Positions 12,100 to 27,000 of a DNA stretch of 64,000 nt are shown piece by piece; positions within the stretch are counted from its first letter, which is position 1; each line of letters begins with the position of its first letter. The DNA comes from Anopheles merus (taxonomy: Eukaryota; Arthropoda; Insecta; Diptera; Culicidae), in contig NC_054084.1 in assembly GCF_017562075.2 (NCBI RefSeq), positions 14,336,798 through 14,400,797 of the forward strand. The letters run 5' to 3'. A program made the position numbers and the translations under genes. The notes under the pieces were generated by a model that had not been told where the DNA came from, ran no database searches, and saw only the letters and a list, made by a program, of their open reading frames with translations.

Positions 12100-15000
12100 A
12101 TGGCGGACGTCGAGTCGCAGAAGATATGCGGCAAAGCCAAATCCAGGATCACGGTGCCCGTAGCTGTTGACGGATTGATACTGGTGCTAGGTAAATTGGT
12201 TTCATCTCTATTTGGATCACTCTCTGCAATACACCTTTTTTTCATTCCCGAACGGGGTTATCTACATCAGCGGGTCGCTCTGGTTCTGTTTACTCTCCCG
12301 ATTCCCGGTTCTGCGGGAGTCTATTACGGTGAGGTCTGTCATCGATTACTTGATCTGATAAGGAATCACATACCTTTACCAGACATTGGTCGGAAATGTT
12401 GACGGCATTAACTTCCGATTGCTAGCTGTCGAAAAGGTTTCGAGTGGACCTTCCGATCCGATGTTAAGTTCATTGAATGGGGCGTGAAGAAAAAGCGCGT
12501 GAAAATTCGTTCGCCTCGGCCAGAGACCGGTCGTGTACATCAAGTCCAGATCTAATCTCATCTGTTCCGGTGGAGTGTTAACCGTGCGTTTTAAATATAT
12601 TCCGCATGTACCAAGGTTCAGTGCAAGCAGTGGAAAAAAGACGTCCATTAAAATGATAAAGTTGTCATGGTTAGTGACCAAGCAGGAAAGCAATGTTGCT
12701 GGTGCGTATAGTGCAGATAGTGGCCAATTTGTGGGATCAAAATTGAATTGAAATTCGTTTTTTAGAACATTCTTGATGGTTTCTGATGGTTTGTAAAAGG
12801 AGAGTAAGAATACAAGGACCTTAGTTTTAATATTGAACAGTACTGAAAAGGCATTTTTGTCTCTCAACATTTTTGTCAGTTTTATCAATTACATTTGCAT
12901 TAGAACCATCTTCTCCAGACATGATTTCTTGTGCTGACAAACCTTCACGCCGTAGTAACTATTCTCTTAAGCTCGGACCGCCTGGATCGCTCCGAACGTT
13001 CAAGAGTCTCAGAAAAAGGAACGCATACATGTGTGCGTGTAAATGTATAATCTTATCAATGACACTTTTTTTCTCGGACGTCTTCTGACTCTGGCTTTTC
13101 CAAAAATAAAGACCATCATACGTGACAACGTGAATCACATGCTCGGGATCATCGAAGGGGCTGTTTTTGGATCGTCCCTCTGCCTCTGCGTCCCTCATTG
13201 ATTTCGGTTCCCTAATTCCCGGAGCGATTATTTCCAACAACGTCTTGCGGTGCATGCATCCAAGAGGAGATCAATAAATTGTAACATCCCAAAACAGCGC
13301 CGATCGGTGCCAGCTGACAGCTTGCTGTCAGCAGACTCATTTGTAAAGCGATTACATCCATCTCTCGCCCTCCGATCCGATATGATGGAGCCAGTACACT
13401 TCCAAAAGTGGCCCGAATGGATGGTATGGACAATTTGTTAGTTACTTCAAATCGCACCGCCTCGAAGCTTTCGATTGATATGTGAAACGTGACGATGGAG
13501 ACATTGTTTGAAGCAGGGGAAAATAACTTTTTTGGAGACAAAAATCGTCATGCTTTTAGTATCGCATCCAGTCATATCCACCAGGGACACTGGACACCGG
13601 TTTCGTAATAGCTGGGCGTTGTACTTTTTTTGCGTTCTTTCAAACAACAAGAACACAACAACCCCCGACCCAAGACAACTACTATCGCACGCACGCGCAC
13701 ACATAATGCTTATTACGTTGACGCACGGTGTTGTTGTTGCCGTTCGTTCGCTTACGCTTACTGCAGGGATCTTCTTTCTACTGGCCGGGAGCCGTGCGTG
13801 TGTCTCCTGGTACGCGCACTGCTTATCATCATGGAACGTTTTGTCGTCCGTGGACATTCTCGCGAGGTCTTCTTCTCCACCATTACCATTATCTGATACT
13901 GCCCTGCTTTTGACCGTCAGCAGCAGCAGCAGCAGCGGAGTCATTCCTTGTTTTTTGATGGATGATGATACCCGCCGCTCGTTGTGTTTTCGATGTTCCA
14001 GTGTTTCCAGGGTGTGCTGTTCGCAAAAACCGCATTGCAAATCTACAGTAACTCTTTATTATTTACCTTAGCAGTGGATCTGATCCGTGTTGTTGTTGTT
14101 ATTGTAGTTGTCGGAGTCAAGAATTAAGACCATTGGACACAACCACAAAAAATCTGCCACTCTCGCTGTTGCTTTGGCAGTTTGGTCATGTAGTTGCTAA
14201 TTTTTATGACATTTGAATCGTCGTTAAACGATCTTGCCTGCGCAGTACATTCGTGCTGTGATCGAGTTTTTTCTCTCTCTCTCTCTCGTTCGTATACCCA
14301 GTGTGTATCGTGAAACCAATCTGTACAATTTTTACGATACCGATCGAACAAGCGAAGTTTTCTCGTCGCTTTGCTGGTACCATTGTGGTACATCGTAAAA
14401 TTCCTCCGCAGGAGCGCGCGAGCAGCATCATCGCTCGTTCGAGATCCCTACAAGGTACCGTTTTTTTGGGGGGTAAAATATTTTGCCAAAATTCTGGTTC
14501 GGTGTGTGGTGTGCCGGAAGCCAAAAAACGGCCTTTTTTTGGAAAACGCCGAACGTGTCGCTCCGTTTGACGTATTGCGCCGTTTTATTGTATCATTGTG
14601 TCCCTCTGTCCTTGCGAATTCTCTCTCTTGCTCTCCCGTTAAAGATGTCGGGCAATCAGTCGCATTTAGGCACATCTTCGCGATCCTCGAAAGCCTCAGG
14701 GCCCTCGGGAGGTTGCTATTGTTTGGCTGTTTTTTTTTATGACATTTTATATCCCCAAGGCTTTCGGTGTTAGGCACCGCTTTGTATGGACACCGCGTGC
14801 ATAAAAATCACCTGGAAGAAGGGATACGTGTTTTTTGGCCCGTGTGTGTGCTTCTTTATTTTATTGCTAAATGATTTAGTAGTTGTAGACACCCTTTTTC
14901 GGTGGGATAGTCGATCGACGCTGCAACGGGAGGGTGAACAAAAATCGAACCCGATTGGGAAAAAGTCATGTTATGGAGTTTTTTTGTTGTATTTCTATGC

Positions 15001-18000
15001 TAGCCATTCCTTCCTTCCTTCCTGCACCCAACAGCCGTTTTTGTTTCATTTTTTATTACTGAATCGGCAGTTGTGTTTTGTTTATGACACACACGCACAC
15101 CCGTTGTTCCATCATGATCCGGAGGGTTTATATTCTTTCCGTTTCATAGAACTGAACTATCGCGGCATCGCCGCGAAAAGAAGATCCGTTTTCCCTTTTC
15201 GGAGGATGCGCGGGATTTTGAAGGTATTTGTATGTGTGTGTATGTGTGGCGCGGTAGGGTACATATTTTACTTCACATTTTAACTGCCTCTGGTGTTTTG
15301 AGACTGCCTATCCTGCCTGTCCTGTATGTGTTTAGATTTGACTATTTTTATTTTATTTCAAACATCCCGCGGTCAGATTCCGTTTTGCAACTTTTATGAC
15401 TTTATGAGCTTGAAATATATATGTATACTGTTACATACTACCAGCCCTCACACGTGTATATGATGAGTGTGTGTAAATCAACGGTCGTCTCCCCGTGTCG
15501 AGTTTTAGTGTGTTTGGTGTGGTCTCAAACTCACCGATCGACATAGGCGATCATATTTTATTCCGCCTCGGGTGTTGTTTTTCTTTTGTGTAAAATGCTT
15601 CTTTTCACACAGAACAGCTACCTTACGGTATGCTGCGTCCGGTGGAAGTTGAAGTTGATGTTTTCTTTTACCCGCTTTTGCCATGGGAAACTGGGGCGAT
15701 TGCGAACGATCGACTTTGGGCTGTCTCTTCCCGAACGGTTGGTTTTCTCATCTCAAAGCAGATGATTTCATGGGGCTGGTAAATTCAACGGTCTCCTCTT
15801 CCGACTTTGTGGCATCTTTTCGGCTAATATCAATCTTACCCACGCTCTTCTCCCCGCGCTTGCACTCGGTGCAGTTACTGGTCAGACCACAGCACGAAAA
15901 AACAAGACAAAAATTGGGATGGTCAAGACGTGTTAGCAAATCATCGCTGCTCGCTTCAGAAGTGTTGGAAACATCATGTGCCCTGCATGTTGTCGATCGC
16001 TATCTATGCTAATCCTTCCGTGTCGCTCCTTTTCTCGCTGAAGACGTAACAACACTCACAAACGCGTGAGCGATACGCCCACCGACTGTTAATCGGTCAT
16101 TTATATTTTCTCACTATTTCAAAATAAAACAAAAAACACAACATTTACGCCGCGTACGTGCGTATCTGTATGGCTGCTTCTTCCCCCGTGCTTCGCACAA
16201 AAGCGGGAAGTAAAAATATTAAAAAATATCGCGCCATGCAGCAGCTTAGGTTCTCCGCCGCTTGAAGAACATTTTGCAACAACGGTCCCAACAAACCCAC
16301 ACCACGCGGTCGTCCCTAATGCTTATCCATTTATCTTTTGCGCATTTTGCGCGGCGCCCGCGAAGCCGCGTAATAGTAAAACGCGCTACAAAACACAGCG
16401 CGCATCCTCGCTCGGGTCGTCGGGTTTACTTCAAAGCCGCGATGCCGATACCATCGAAACACGGGTAGGTTTGGCTTCAACTGCCGCCCACATGTTTGGT
16501 GGACCTTCGGTGGATTATTCAAGTTCCTAGGCCACCTGGATGTTTTTTTGTTGCTTTTTATTTTGTTTTCGGAAAGTGCGTGGAAGTAGTAGCGCAATTG
16601 GGCTTAGCTAATTGTCCATGGCCCGTGACATCGTGCTACAACACAGTGGAGTGAATTCATTCTCTATGCAAGCTCTCTATGAACAGAGGGCACGCAATTG
16701 TAGTACGCTTTTTGTTAGTTTTGTTTTTAGCAAACACATACGCGCACACACGTTGCCGGTGCGCAGCGCTTTGGAAATGAATGGCAAACCTTGGTCTTAT
16801 CGTAGACGCGTGCGGGGCTTGTGGTTAGGATATGGGATCGTATCGGTGTTTTTTGGCTAACCCTTGAGTGTAAAAAAGAGATATCAGTGCTGTCCTATTT
16901 ATTTACTTGTTCTTGTTTGTTACTTATTCAATTTAGTTTAAATTTTTTTATGAACATATAAAACATTTCTCTCTCTCTCTCTATAGTTGTCCTACTCACA
17001 AAAGAGCGTCACATGATCAGGACATTTAGGTCATATTTGGAATTAATACGACTTCCAGAATTATCTCGCAAAGATATCTGGACAATTATGAAGATCAAAA
17101 TGAGGACAAGATCATTAATTCAACAGCATCCAATGAATTTCCTTGTATTCTACATGGCTTTAAAATTGATTATCTTTGCCTTTGGGTTGCATGTATCGAT
17201 ACGCATCTTTTAGAACAGAAGACTTTTAGAATGGAATTATTGGAGTGAGTTTCTTCAAAGCAATAGAAGACTTTAAAATGATCGATCAGCACTCAAAGCA
17301 CACTGGATTGCAGATTAATGTGAATTGATCGATCGTCGACCTATTGCAAAGCCATTCGCCTTATAGTCGGTCTGTTACACAACTTACCCATTTTTTATAT
17401 TATTATTATTGAAAGAGAGCTGTTAAAACCATCAATTTCAAGATTGATCTTAGAAAAATTCTGATCGAGCAATGGACAATAATGAAGATCGAGCCATGGA
17501 GTGACCCCATGTATCAAGCTTCCACTACTCGCATAAGTATTATAAGTAAATCCATTATCTTTCTCCCGATAACTCCGTGTTACGTATTGTCCTTGATTGA
17601 TTCATGCTTGTAAGTGTGGAATCACAAAGAAGAAACTTCTTGCCTGACGAAGTCAGTATCCATTGTATTAGATTTGTAAGGATCATGGAGCAACAACGGA
17701 ATTCACAAAGGTTTGAAGTTGAATTGCGTTGAATTTTAACCAGCATTGTAGATCGCTAACTCAACTCAAGACAACGGTACAAAACCGTTGGTGGTTCTAA
17801 CCTGACAAACAAAACCAATGCCAGTCCATGACAGTCAACTTCACTTACTGTCTTTACGATGACAAAGCGCAATTTGTTTTTAAATTAAAAATCATTTATT
17901 GAAGATATGGCTATTTTGATGACTTGCCATCTTTCAATCAAATATCCCAAAGATGGCATAAATTTAGCCAATGATCTGCAACTTTCCGCCGGCTACGGCA

Positions 18001-21000
18001 TATCTTCTACTACTGCTCTTCACATACAAACCATTGAAGGGTTTACAGCTGAATGAAACAAAGCGTGAACACTGTGTGCTGTTTTTTTTTTCTCGCACCC
18101 ATTTACACCGCTTTTGTTTACACTGCTAGGGGGCCCTCCCTGCGTTCTTACGCAAACGTAGCTTACATTTCTTTAACGTCCCAAACAGAACCGGGCAAGG
18201 AACATACGAAATGCAAAAACAACCCTCTCAGAACTCGCCAAACGAATGTTCTTGCCCCGCGGGCAGTAGCTGTGTGTTACTGTATCGCCGTGGGTGACAG
18301 TCGGATGCGGCTATATCAACAACACCACAGAGTCTCAAGGTTCGGGGCGGTGGTGCAGTGTGTTTTGATGCAACTGTGTAACCTGAGAGTGGCAGTTTCG
18401 CGGATTGGCGATGCGAACTTAAACAACCTCCCTCGGACCGTGTCACCCGATCGCGCTCGGCCAAGGGAAAACTCTCATCCCACATCGAGCCTCTCTTGAC
18501 CACTCTCTAAAGGGTGCAAAAACCGGCGACAAAAACTGCGAGCAAAACAAACCGCCATTAATCTCGCGCAAAGGGAAAGCTCACCAAGTTTTGCACGGTT
18601 GGCAATTCCGTGCCGCTTCCGCTTTCATCTTTTCTAACCGGACCGGAGCTACGACTGTGTGTCACGAGGTGAAGAAACTCAATCTCGGCCCACAGCATCT
18701 TGCAGCACGCTGTCTACTCGTCGTCTTTCGGTGTCTTTCCCCTCCATCGCGGTCCACTCAGAACGTTAATGATGCGTCTCAAATGCGTTTGTCATTGGCA
18801 TTTTGTGTGCAATTGCCTGTCCAGAGTTAGTTAGCCAGCGAGCCAGGCCGGGCTGCGAGAGAGGATACAAATGGGTGTTTTTGCTTATCTGTTCGGTTCA
18901 CTGAGCCCTGGCAGTCCCCCTACAAAGAGCGGAGTGTATTGCGCTGGTTTTGCACCAATCGGTGGTAATCACGATTTGTGTTGCTGCATGAACCAGCGAA
19001 GAGGAATCCTAGATCCGATCCCTACACACAAGCATCTCGGTGCGGTGTGTGTGCACCCTTCGCGACGTTTCGTTTCGGCGGGACTGCAAGAAAATGTAAT
19101 TTATGCACCCAGCGCAAGTCACGACGGTGCAGAGTTAAGCGCGACGAGGAACGAGGGACCTGTGACTTCTTTTGCAAAACGTCACTATCAGGAGCTGCAT
19201 GGAGGGAGAATTTTTCATACTTTCCGTTTCTGTTTTCGGAAGAAAAATGGCCTAACGCGGTGCGAGTGCGCGAGACCCTTTTGCCGCCAGATGAGTTATG
19301 GTACGGGGTTTTCCCTTTTAGGGACAGAAATGTTACCAAGGAGGAAATCATTCGTTTCACCGATTCGGTATGCATGTAAAACGGAGAGAAGGTATAGCAA
19401 AATTGTCTGGTGCCCTTTTATTTGCAGCTCTAGGCGCAAGTCTGGCTGCATTACTGTGCAGTTTTATGCACCATCGTGCGCTATTGGTTAGAAAGCTTGG
19501 ATGACTGACTGTATTGTGTGTGTGACAGTAAGGGTGATGACTAATTCTTGGTCGCTGGTAGAGAGTTTATTTTAGCTTGCTTTGTTTCTTGCTATTTGAA
19601 TGAATTTTTTCGTTTTCATTTTTATGATTTTCATGTTTTGTTATATATTTTTTGTTTTTAGTTAGTGATCGAGGGACATATAATGAAGTTGTGTAGATTT
19701 TATTGTAGTAATGTTCCATTTCTTTTATTTCATTTTAATATTTATTGTAGAAATTATTGAAAGGCATATGAAAGAGTATTTTGAATCTTGACATTACACA
19801 ATTATTAGTTTTGGAGTCTTACGACACAACATATGAAAGGACTGGTCATTGGATGGTACAAATAAGTCTCGTAAGTCTGCAAAATGCTGGAATGTTACAG
19901 CAACGAGAAAAAGGAGAAAAGAATCAACATTTCAGCAAATCAATTAGAATGTAAATAGCTAACTTCCAATTCTCCTCATTATAAAAAATAATTATTTTTT
20001 CGAAATTTAACTTTTATGCTCATGGAAAATTTTATGAACAACTTAAAGGCCCTCCACCAACTTGTAAGCCATAAAACCCCTTACGCGGAACCGTATAGGC
20101 AGCACATTGAACAGATTACCACATGTGAATGCTTTCAACCACGAGCGTAGATTGCCTTTCCCTGTTCCAATGGGCCAATCGTAAAACAAAAACCCCAGCA
20201 CCCTTTTACCCCGCTTTCTAATCGGTGCTTGTGCTCATATCAAACCGCACTTGATAAGACGGTTTTATAACAATGTTCCCATGTTTGAGCCTGCCAGATG
20301 ATCCATCATTTAAGTGGAATGGAATTCAATTGGGTCGAAAATAGAACCCCTAACCATTCTGAGACGCATTAAATAGTGATTAGCCGGGACACGCTTTTCC
20401 ATGTATTTCCATACCGGAACTGCCAAACAATAGTTCCCCGTTTTTCGAGAGACAGTACCAACCAACTCCCTAGACGGCAATGCAGTCTGCCGTCAAATAG
20501 CACCAATGCACTTTTCCTGTACCCGATCCCGATGCGGCGGGATATGGAGATTTTACTGTCGGATTTGCTTCAGCCCGGCTGTTGGGCCTCCGTCTCGGCT
20601 AATGGTATTGCGACACAGACACGGCCCCGGCTTCTTGCTGCACGGGACACGGTCATTAAGTGAAAACGGCTGGAACGGCGACGGCGGCGGCGGCTGCGCG
20701 CCGGCACACACACTCCTGGAGCGAAAGGGTTACGCCGCCGCTGCAAGGTCATAAACATGGGTTTTACTTTGCGGGCTTCATTCAAACATACACCGGCCAA
20801 AGCAATGGCCCGGGTTCCGTTGCAGTTCCGATCCGGAGGGAGAAGCCTTCAACCATACTGTTGCTGAAAATAGAAGAAAGCAAAGAGGCAGACCCCAAAA
20901 CAAATGACAGACGTGTCAGCAATTCATCAATCAAGGCACATTGCGCGGATGGTGGTTTAGCGTGCGTTGGGTGTGTGAGTGTGTATGGAGTGAGAAGCCG

Positions 21001-24000
21001 GAAAGGGGAAAGGAAAATGCACATTGCCACGTAATTACCGCGCCAGCCGGGGGTAGTATGTGTGGCTGATGATGCACCATGCACTGGAGGTGAAACGCAT
21101 TCCACGTGCGCGCGATCACACAACGATCGCTGGGAGACAGCGACGATGACGAACCCTGGGCTACCGATTAACATGCAGCAGGAATTCCTGGAACAAAGTA
21201 GAGTTTGTAGTCGCATGCCGTGGCATTTTCAAGACAGGAGCAACAATCCACATAAGTACATCTTCCCCACAGGAACCGGGTGAACATGCGGAGGCCATCT
21301 GGTGGGACTATCTGGGGTTGGAATGTGCGTTTGTGTAACTTTCCTATTACAGAGCGAACCTAGGCAGCTCGTTCGATCGATTGTTGTCGACGACATTCCG
21401 CATTCTTATACAACTAGATAACTAGATGCATTCTTATAAAAGCTGCAAATGCAAAAGCTATTTAATTCAGTTGTTTTTAAATAACAATCTTTTAAAATAC
21501 TTAAGTAAACCTTATTTTTTGTAATAGTTCTTGATATCTCGAATGTCAAATATTTGTTCTAGGCTATGTATCCTGGAAATTTGATTGAATTTCTTTAAAT
21601 ATTTTAAGGGTTTAAGTATGTCTGCTGATAACACTATATCAGAGAGCGTTGGTGTTGTAATGTGTGCTCAAGATATACGACCAGTACTGGCGCCAATCAG
21701 GCAAGTGCTTTGGGTTTGACTCATTAGTTCAAGTATGTAGTAGCTGTGCTTTCAACTGGTTGGATAATTGAAGTTGACTTGACGTCTTGCTGTTGAATAT
21801 TGCCTCAGAACCTAATTGAACGTCTTGTCCATGATTCACTGAAAAGAGTTCTTACATAATCATTTTTAAGATTTACAGAGTGTTTTTTATCGCTAGGCTA
21901 ACCATAAAAACAAACAACATTTTAATTGAATTTTGCCTCTCCGGCAATGGTTATTGAAATTATGTCTGACACCTCTTAGCATCTCAAACACCGAGCAGCG
22001 CTACGTTGAAAGAATAATATCTCAAAAATCATTTCGTTAATATATTACAACAATAAACATCAATCTCTCCCATCCCGATGGGCAGATGATGCACTCAAGA
22101 AAAGGGTTAACATCCACTGTTCGCTAGGCGCACGATATGTTTGAGCGTCTCGGAAGCATCTCGAAGGCCTCTAGCTCTATACGTGCTATGTGTGGTGCGA
22201 CAAAGGGAAGCTATCTCGGAACACGCGTTCGAGCGCACCCGGTGACATGCATCGCTGGCTGTCTTGTCGAAGATCGTGCAAAGAAGCGAGAGATTTTTGT
22301 TCTTCTTCACATTTGCATCGCAGGAAGGGAAGGGTGCTAGCGGAAACCCCCAGTGCAAATGGTGCAAGAAACCACCACCGGGAATGGTTCCGGTGCAGCA
22401 ACACACCGCGTACCGCTTCGGTCTGAGTGTACAAACAAATAGAAATGTTTGATTTATTTTGCTTCTTCCTAACCCTTGCTTTATCCACGTTCTTATGCAC
22501 CTCAGCGTGAGTGAGAATGGAGCATTGGATGAAGAGGCACACTCCTTTCCAGGCCTTTCCTTTTTGAGCTGCAGTTGTAAGAATAATGGATTGCGTTGTT
22601 TGAGCTGCTACTTCACGGTTGCTTCGATGCACACGGGATGTAATGACCATCATATCGGCATATGTATTGTCACTAACTAAGGGGATGGATGTCTGCTGCT
22701 GCTGTTCGCTGCCTGCTGCTGAATGGTGATTAACGCGCCTTGACGTAGCGACAACCCGGGGTCCCGGTGGAATACATCCTCCATTATGCTACCGTCTATG
22801 ATGATGATCCGATGTAGATATCTCCTTTACAACACGTCGATCGTGAGTAGATCGTGAGTAATGCGACGATTTCTGACCTCGTAACACTACTTCCTCTGCT
22901 GTTGGGGGTTTTCCTCTCGCCGCAAATCCTCTTTATCTGTTACGCATGACCGCGAGGAGATTGTGTTTCATCGGGGTTAAGCGGGCCTGATTCTGAGATG
23001 TTGTTTTTTTTGTCTTCTCTCTTCATCTTTATCGAGCTCACGAATGAATCACGTATGGTCTGATGATACTTTCCTTGCGGCATTCCGACCACAGCTGTGT
23101 CGGTTGCTGCAGCAGCTAAAATTACAATCGCCGAGTTGAGGCTATGTCGAGTTGCCACACGCGCGTGTCGGCGGCACCGATGACAGGGCAGAGATGTGGT
23201 AGATCAGAGTATAAAGATTTGTTCGTTGGAAATCAACATACGGTTGATTCTGGCGGATCAGGATAAACCGGTTATGTTTTGGTAAAGCCGTGTACACAAA
23301 TCCGGCTGATAGCAACCTCTGCTACGGTTGAAATCAATATGTTCATCTTTGAAATCGTTTCCTTAAATTATGATTGATCTTTGCTGGTGGGAAATTGATA
23401 ACTACGTTACAGAGGTTTGAAAGTAGGGTGAATCAAGTGACGATTGAGGGTTTATTGATAGATGTCAGTGGATGATCATTAAACAAGACGAAGATGTAGT
23501 GTGACAGATACACTGGGAACAACTTCCTACTAGTTTCAATCTTGAAAAACGATCTGTTCTTGATGCCCAATAATTTCATTTCAACTTCCATGTTGATTAA
23601 TTACGTTTCAAGAAGAGCCTTGAACAAATTCACCCTCGATACAAGGACTTTCTTTGAGGGTCATATAGATCCCGTTCTTTGTATATCATTCTAGGCTCTC
23701 TGTTACCCTTCTAGACATGCATCCCTGGAACACACTCAAAACGGTTCGTATTTATGATGAGCAAAACAATCCAACAAATGGGTTTTTATGAGATGCGTAA
23801 TAATTCCTTTTATTCTTTGTTACCTGTAATTTTGTCTTTGAAAAGAGGGTTCTTCCGTTTTTTTGACTAACACCATGACTCTCCGAATCAAAGGGTTAGC
23901 TCTGACAGGGTTCACGAACACAAGTACCCGGTGCGAAACTTGATCTTAAGCGGAACAAATCTCGAGCGCCTTGAGGTCGTCGTCGTTTTTAAGCCTTACG

Positions 24001-27000
24001 GGTTGAAGCATCCAATGCCAGTAATTCTAGAACGGCGCCGCATCTTTTCATTCACGGCACGTTTGGGAAAAATGCTTCAGTGAACTGATTATCTTTTTCT
24101 TTTTTTCATAAACGGTAGTAATATGATAAGCATGTGATGTAAGTCGCTTGAATTATGCGTCTCACATTCACCGTGCGCTGAAGAATTGGGATAAACTTTG
24201 ACTAGCAACAGAAAGGTGTGCAAACAGCTTTCAGTATTTGAGATAAGGATTTGTTCTCTTGTTTTTTTGTTTTTTTTTCATCGCTTCTTTTCCCATGCCA
24301 GGTCCGTATTGCCTATTCACTTTCTGTTTACTGATTAATGTAAGCTTGCTAAGCTAAAAACCAACCACACGATATAATGAGTTGTTTATGTTGTGTTAGC
24401 GGAGTACTTCAAACACGACGCTTGGTTCTTTCTAAAAAAATCATGTTGGTTTTCAATTAACATATGTCAGCCAGAACAACACTTCTCTCAGTTCGTTCTG
24501 GTGCTAATTGATCGTTGCTCAAATTCCTTTACAATTGGAACAATGTTTGTTCGCTGTGAATCTACATTGAACTACAGTTTATGGACGTCGGTCCTCTCTC
24601 CGAAGAAGATGTTTTCAACAGAAAAATAGCTCATAAAATACAACATCCTCTCTTCGCGGGACGTCATATCCGTACCATTTAACATCCTGTCTCAAGATGC
24701 CGTGGGGGAAAAGTTTAATGATCGCTATCGCTATAAATCACGATCCACATGATAATCTGCCAAGATTACACCTTTTCCGCCCAATAAATGCGCGCGCGCG
24801 CACGCTCACACACAACGAATGTGCACCAATCAACCGGCACCTTCGTTTTACAATGGATCAATTTCCTGCCCACAGCCCAAGCTATTATACAAAGTTTTCT
24901 TTTACCACCACCAAACCATCGCAAAATAACTGCACCGTGCTGCCAGTCGCCAGCCTAGCCCTATCCGCGGGGTATTAAAAATGTATGCAATCAAAATTTC
25001 TCACGACCTAAGACGGGGGGCGACAATAATAAGTTTGTGTGCCGATATTACTTCCTTCTGATACCCTCCTTCGGTGTTTTGCTCTCCTGCGGCATCGGAA
25101 AGGATCACACACAACCAGTACGCGATCAAAGAAAAGATCGAACAAAGGTGCCGGTAGGCCAGCGCAAAATTATAGGCTAGACTGGCAAACTGCTCTGGTA
25201 CCTAATAGCCATGAAATAGCCGTTTGGGTTTTTGTTGCCGTTGCGAAAGTTCCTTTGGGTCGAAGCGATGTTCGTGTTCCTTTCGGCGGACGCGTTTAAC
25301 TCTGCGGGTGCGTATGTGGATATTCGCCAATGAGTGACATATTTTTATGGCACTCATAAATTGTACGCTCAGCGCGAGATGTCGCGTTATTTTGAGCTCG
25401 GATGGTGATTGGAAACTGTTGATTACTGTTTCGCCGACATTTGTCCGATAAATGTTTGCTTCCGCGTAAGGGTTCCTTTAATTGTGCGCGGCAACGATCA
25501 GAAGAAGGCAATTCGTAGCAATTGTAAATGAAAAATTCGTTTGATATTTAAAGTATACCCGGGAAAGAGGATAAATATTCATTCGCCTAACACAACCAAG
25601 AGTACGAATACGATCACTAGCGAGAATGTCTGGTTTAAATGTACCATAATCGAGTGGCGCATTTTAAAGATCTTAATTTTATCGCCGGATTATAAGTTGG
25701 GGGGAACCTAACAAACCAATTAATAATTCCCATTCAAGTTTGGTTGTCTGCATAAGAGGCACGGATGATGGCAAACGTTTAGAAAACTGCAACGCAAATC
25801 CGTCGTATCTCCTTGTTCAGGATTTTTTTTGCTCCCCAAACCGTTAAGCCTCCAAAAGAAAAGGATAAAAAAGGAACATAAAAAATGAAGCAAAAATCGA
25901 ATATCCATAAAATGAGTGTTTGGGAATTATGAATAAATTAACCATTGACGAAAAGTTATGACTAATTTGCAAATTTGTCGAAATGGATCTGACATGCAGA
26001 TTGGCACGAAACGCTGTTCGCTAAACCGTTGTATAGAGATGTTTTGCCTTAAATATGAATTTCTGACCTGCGCACGGGTGGATTAAACTTTCTGCATTTT
26101 TTTAATTTATTTTAGATACACATTTGCATATGTAGTTAATTATAAAATATTACTTTTGTTTTTTTTTGTTGCAAAACTCGAACTAGAGTCGAATATTGTT
26201 TTTTTTTTTGTCGCTTACAAACAAAACTATTTGTAAACAAAATATTAGTAATTGAACCAATGAACGAAAATGGCTTGTATGTGGATATCCCACCCTAAAA
26301 TACTAGCTATATTGCTGGTATTTTAATTTAAAAAAAAGACTCATTTTCTTCAATCACACGATCGATTACAGCAAGCAAAATATTACCAACCTTCACACGA
26401 ACGACCATCTTACGAAACCCCCTCCTAGGGCGGCTAGATGACGCCGGGGACCCACCGTCGTGCAAATGACGCCCTGGGACATTTCCCGACATTGGCCTCC
26501 AAGGGTGTGCTGCGCCTGTACGGTTCGACTCAATTTCCCTAAAAATAAAATCCCGTCCACCTGCGGGGCAATATCAAGGTTACACACCACTACACTACCG
26601 TCATCCGGCTCGGCATGTCGCTCCAACTCAACAGGTAGTCCATTAACCGGGAAATGGTATCTTGCGCTTGCTTGCAGCAACACCCAGCTCTTGTTAACAA
26701 CTAGTGAGCCTTTCGCCGCAACAGTTTCTGTCTTGATCAAACCGGCCAGCGACTGCAATAAGTTGTGCGACAACACGCAAGTGAAGCTAATTAATCGATT
26801 AATGGCTTCGATTTTTCAAAACTTACAAAAATAAACAAAATAAATTGCGTCGCAAGATCGAGTTGCGAATTTCTCTTCCTTTTTTTGTTTTGTTGAGATC
26901 ATTCGCACTCTCATTAGCATTAAGACGGGTAAAGGATTGCTTTGCGAACACGTTCTGCACGTTCATTAACAATTATGATTTATTTGATGGGTGGTATGTG

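Noticed and set aside
13447..14071. Overlapping frames of 187 (+) and 197 (-) codons near 13.5-14.0 kb
   Set aside because: Both are open because stops are depleted in this GC-balanced stretch. The products are low-complexity (serine runs from CAG/CTG repeats) with no recognisable family.
14786..15283. 165-codon plus-strand frame rich in aromatic residues
   Set aside because: T-rich DNA gives Phe/Tyr/Cys-rich translations. There is no domain and no conserved start, so it was treated as intron sequence.
17077..17490. Two similar words (TGGACAATWATGAAGATC) about 390 bases apart in the intron
   Set aside because: The similarity does not extend beyond about 20 bases and there are no ends or duplications. 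Too weak to call a repeat element.
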